Assembly: GCA_035558955.1 (NCBI GenBank)
Contig: DATMBX010000158.1
Span: 1 to 11,917, forward strand
Source of the DNA: DASVDE01 sp035558955
Lineage (GTDB): Bacteria > Actinomycetota > Thermoleophilia > Solirubrobacterales > 70-9
DNA length: 11,917 nucleotides
Direction of reading: 5' to 3'
Within the stretch, counting starts at the first letter, position 1. The number at the start of each line of letters is the position of its first letter. The position numbers and the translations under genes are program-made. Of the stretch, positions 11,872 to 11,917 are shown piece by piece. Under the pieces are notes generated by a model. That model did no database searches, was not told the DNA's origin, and was given only the letters and a program-made list of their open reading frames with translations.

Positions 11872-11917
11872 TCAGAAGAGGCCGATGCGGTCGGGAGGCC
11901 AGTAGGTGCCGAAGGCG
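11872..11917 (-). CDS. lepB: Signal peptidase I, C-terminal 14 residues only (partial)
   Basis: The minus strand at the window edge encodes AFGTYWPPDRIGLF followed by TGA. The YWPPxRIG ending is characteristic of type I signal peptidases, where it forms the conserved C-terminal strand after box E (for example, FRYWPPSR-type endings). The catalytic Ser and Lys lie outside the window. Location just upstream of rnhB on the same strand agrees with the lepB-rnhB order in other actinobacteria. The assignment rests on a short tail plus synteny. Confidence 0.75.
   Translation of the reverse strand, partial: AFGTYWPPDRIGLF

Overview
This is an ordinary, gene-dense chromosomal window from a high-GC Gram-positive bacterium of the Actinomycetota. 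The strong GC bias at third codon positions, the frequent GTG starts and the gene order all point there. The order (signal peptidase I, RNase HII, YraN, ComM/YifB, DprA, XerC, WhiG-type sigma) matches the conserved block seen near rplS-lepB and rpsB-tsf in Mycobacterium and Streptomyces. The extra genes and the EF-G2-like neighbour would fit a deep branch such as Thermoleophilia/Solirubrobacterales, but that placement is an inference from recollection and was not tested.

Layout from left to right. Positions 1-1119 (minus) hold the N-terminal half of an EF-G-like translational GTPase (EF-G2 type), cut by the window edge. Upstream of it on the same strand are a FliA/WhiG-family sigma factor (1130-1903), a XerC/D tyrosine recombinase (1956-2837) and a membrane-anchored L,D-transpeptidase (2875-3912). 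A 54-bp divergent promoter region separates these from two plus-strand genes, a 5-formyl-THF cyclo-ligase/MTHFSD-like protein (3967-4692) and an alpha/beta hydrolase (4685-5557). These meet, stop codon on stop codon, a minus-strand run transcribed comM (9198-10691), dprA (8074-9201), thiD (7258-8064), ilvD (5554-7248). A 106-bp divergent region precedes plus-strand yraN (10798-11175). yraN in turn interlocks its stop codon with rnhB (11172-11837, minus). The last 46 bases encode the C-terminus of signal peptidase I (lepB).

The genes fall into several roles. DNA maintenance, uptake and recombination are covered by xerC, dprA, comM, yraN and rnhB. Envelope and secretion functions are lepB and the L,D-transpeptidase. 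Gene expression is represented by the sigma factor and the EF-G2-like GTPase. Metabolism is covered by ilvD (branched-chain amino acids/CoA precursors), thiD (thiamine) and the folate-type ligase. No stretch longer than about 110 bp lacks a gene. I see no tRNA, rRNA, CRISPR array, insertion sequence, prophage, riboswitch or convincing intrinsic terminator.

I found no new multi-gene system. The most interesting signals are architectural. Both divergent intergenic regions have a TANNNT -10-like hexamer 6-8 nt from each start codon, with no well-placed Shine-Dalgarno sequence for three of the four starts, which suggests leaderless mRNAs. One of these regions is a near mirror image about its centre. 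Both convergent gene pairs share a palindromic 4-bp stop (TTAA and CTAG). The EF-G2-like GTPase departs from consensus at several GTP-binding motifs, and DprA carries extra N-terminal cysteine pairs.
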